Source: Actinoallomurus purpureus | GTDB lineage: Bacteria; Actinomycetota; Actinomycetes; Streptosporangiales; Streptosporangiaceae | Direction: 5' to 3' | DNA: 64,000 nt | Assembly: GCF_024055795.1 (NCBI RefSeq) | Contig: NZ_JAMXMY010000010.1 | Span: 124,001 to 188,000 of the forward strand | Part shown: in pieces, positions 63,916 to 64,000 of the stretch | How positions within the stretch are numbered: position 1 is the first letter of the stretch | How the letters are laid out: every line of letters starts with the position of its first letter | Translations under genes and position numbers: made by a program | The notes under the pieces: generated by a model | The model's input: the letters and a program-made list of their open reading frames with translations, nothing else | The model's database searches: none | Told to the model about the DNA's origin: nothing

Positions 63916-64000
63916 ATGGACGGGCTGGATCTTGCGCTCGTGTGGACGAGGGCACTGGAGGCCCTGCCCAACGATCTGCCCCCGCAGCATCGTGCCTGGC
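63916..64000 (+). CDS. dnaA: Chromosomal replication initiator DnaA (start only)
   Basis: First 28 codons, cut by the window edge: DGLDLALVWTRALEALPNDL then PPQHRAW, matching DnaA domain I. Position beside rpmH confirms. AACCAGGAT precedes the ATG. Confidence 0.93.
   Translation, partial: MDGLDLALVWTRALEALPNDLPPQHRAW

Noticed and set aside
1-64000. tRNA, rRNA and CRISPR arrays
   Set aside because: No cloverleaf-like GTTCGANNC context, rRNA-like stretch or spaced repeat array was recognised by eye; a tRNAscan or CRISPR search would be decisive.

Overview
This is a high-GC actinobacterial chromosome segment ending at the start of dnaA. The block rpmH-rnpA-yidD-yidC-jag-rsmG-parA-parB, followed further left by trxB, sigM plus anti-sigma, murJ, the DUF6049 and NUDIX genes, the CCA-adding enzyme, ino1, a class A PBP, rpsF-ssb-rpsR-rplI and dnaB, is the replication-origin-proximal order of Actinobacteria. 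GC-rich codon use, many GTG/TTG starts and actinobacterial parS sites fit the order Streptosporangiales (perhaps Thermomonosporaceae); that family placement is inference. No rRNA, tRNA or CRISPR array was recognised.

Layout. 0.2-5.5 kb: an exported serine hydrolase, then a four-gene ABC exporter/two-component operon. 5.5-9.5 kb: a small orphan and dnaB, whose P-loop is split by a 435-residue intein; DnaA-box-like sites lie upstream. 9.5-16.2 kb is an accessory stretch: a MATE pump, TetR/FAD-monooxygenase and TetR/hydrolase modules with clear operators, a MITE-like insertion and a deletion scar joining two truncated genes. 16.2-20.5 kb: amidase, ribosomal proteins/ssb, a 47-residue gene and endonuclease IV. 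20.5-31.5 kb: a regulator remnant, an XRE regulator with two small partners, barstar, a PBP/glycosyltransferase operon, PadR and ino1. 32-38 kb: an oligopeptide ABC importer. 38-45 kb: MFS, a toxin-antitoxin pair, an ECF sigma module with a duplicated promoter, bioA and cca. 45-54.6 kb: deacylase-NUDIX-DUF6049-MurJ, a pseudokinase, sigM/anti-sigma and trxB. 54.9-56.2 kb: a probable 1.25-kb mobile cassette carrying a dienelactone hydrolase. 56.5-64 kb: GNAT, parB, parA, rsmG, jag, yidC, yidD, rnpA, rpmH and the first codons of dnaA.

Genes that work together: ParA/ParB with three parS sites for origin segregation; YidC/YidD/Jag/RnpA/RpmH for membrane insertion and RNA/ribosome biogenesis; MurJ with the pseudokinase, PBP and amidase for cell-wall growth; SigM, its anti-sigma and TrxB probably for redox stress.

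The strongest unusual observation is the segment 54964-56215. It has IS21-like imperfect terminal inverted repeats (20 of 24 end positions identical), sub-terminal TGGCCA-type repeats at both ends and a 5-bp ACGCT target duplication. It carries no visible transposase, only a dienelactone hydrolase gene, and it sits where trxA would normally follow trxB. Other notable points are the DnaB intein, a near-identical promoter block before a sigma-factor gene and an orphan 72-codon gene, DnaA-box-like clusters away from oriC, and several genes with a -10 box only 6-8 bases before the start codon (likely leaderless).
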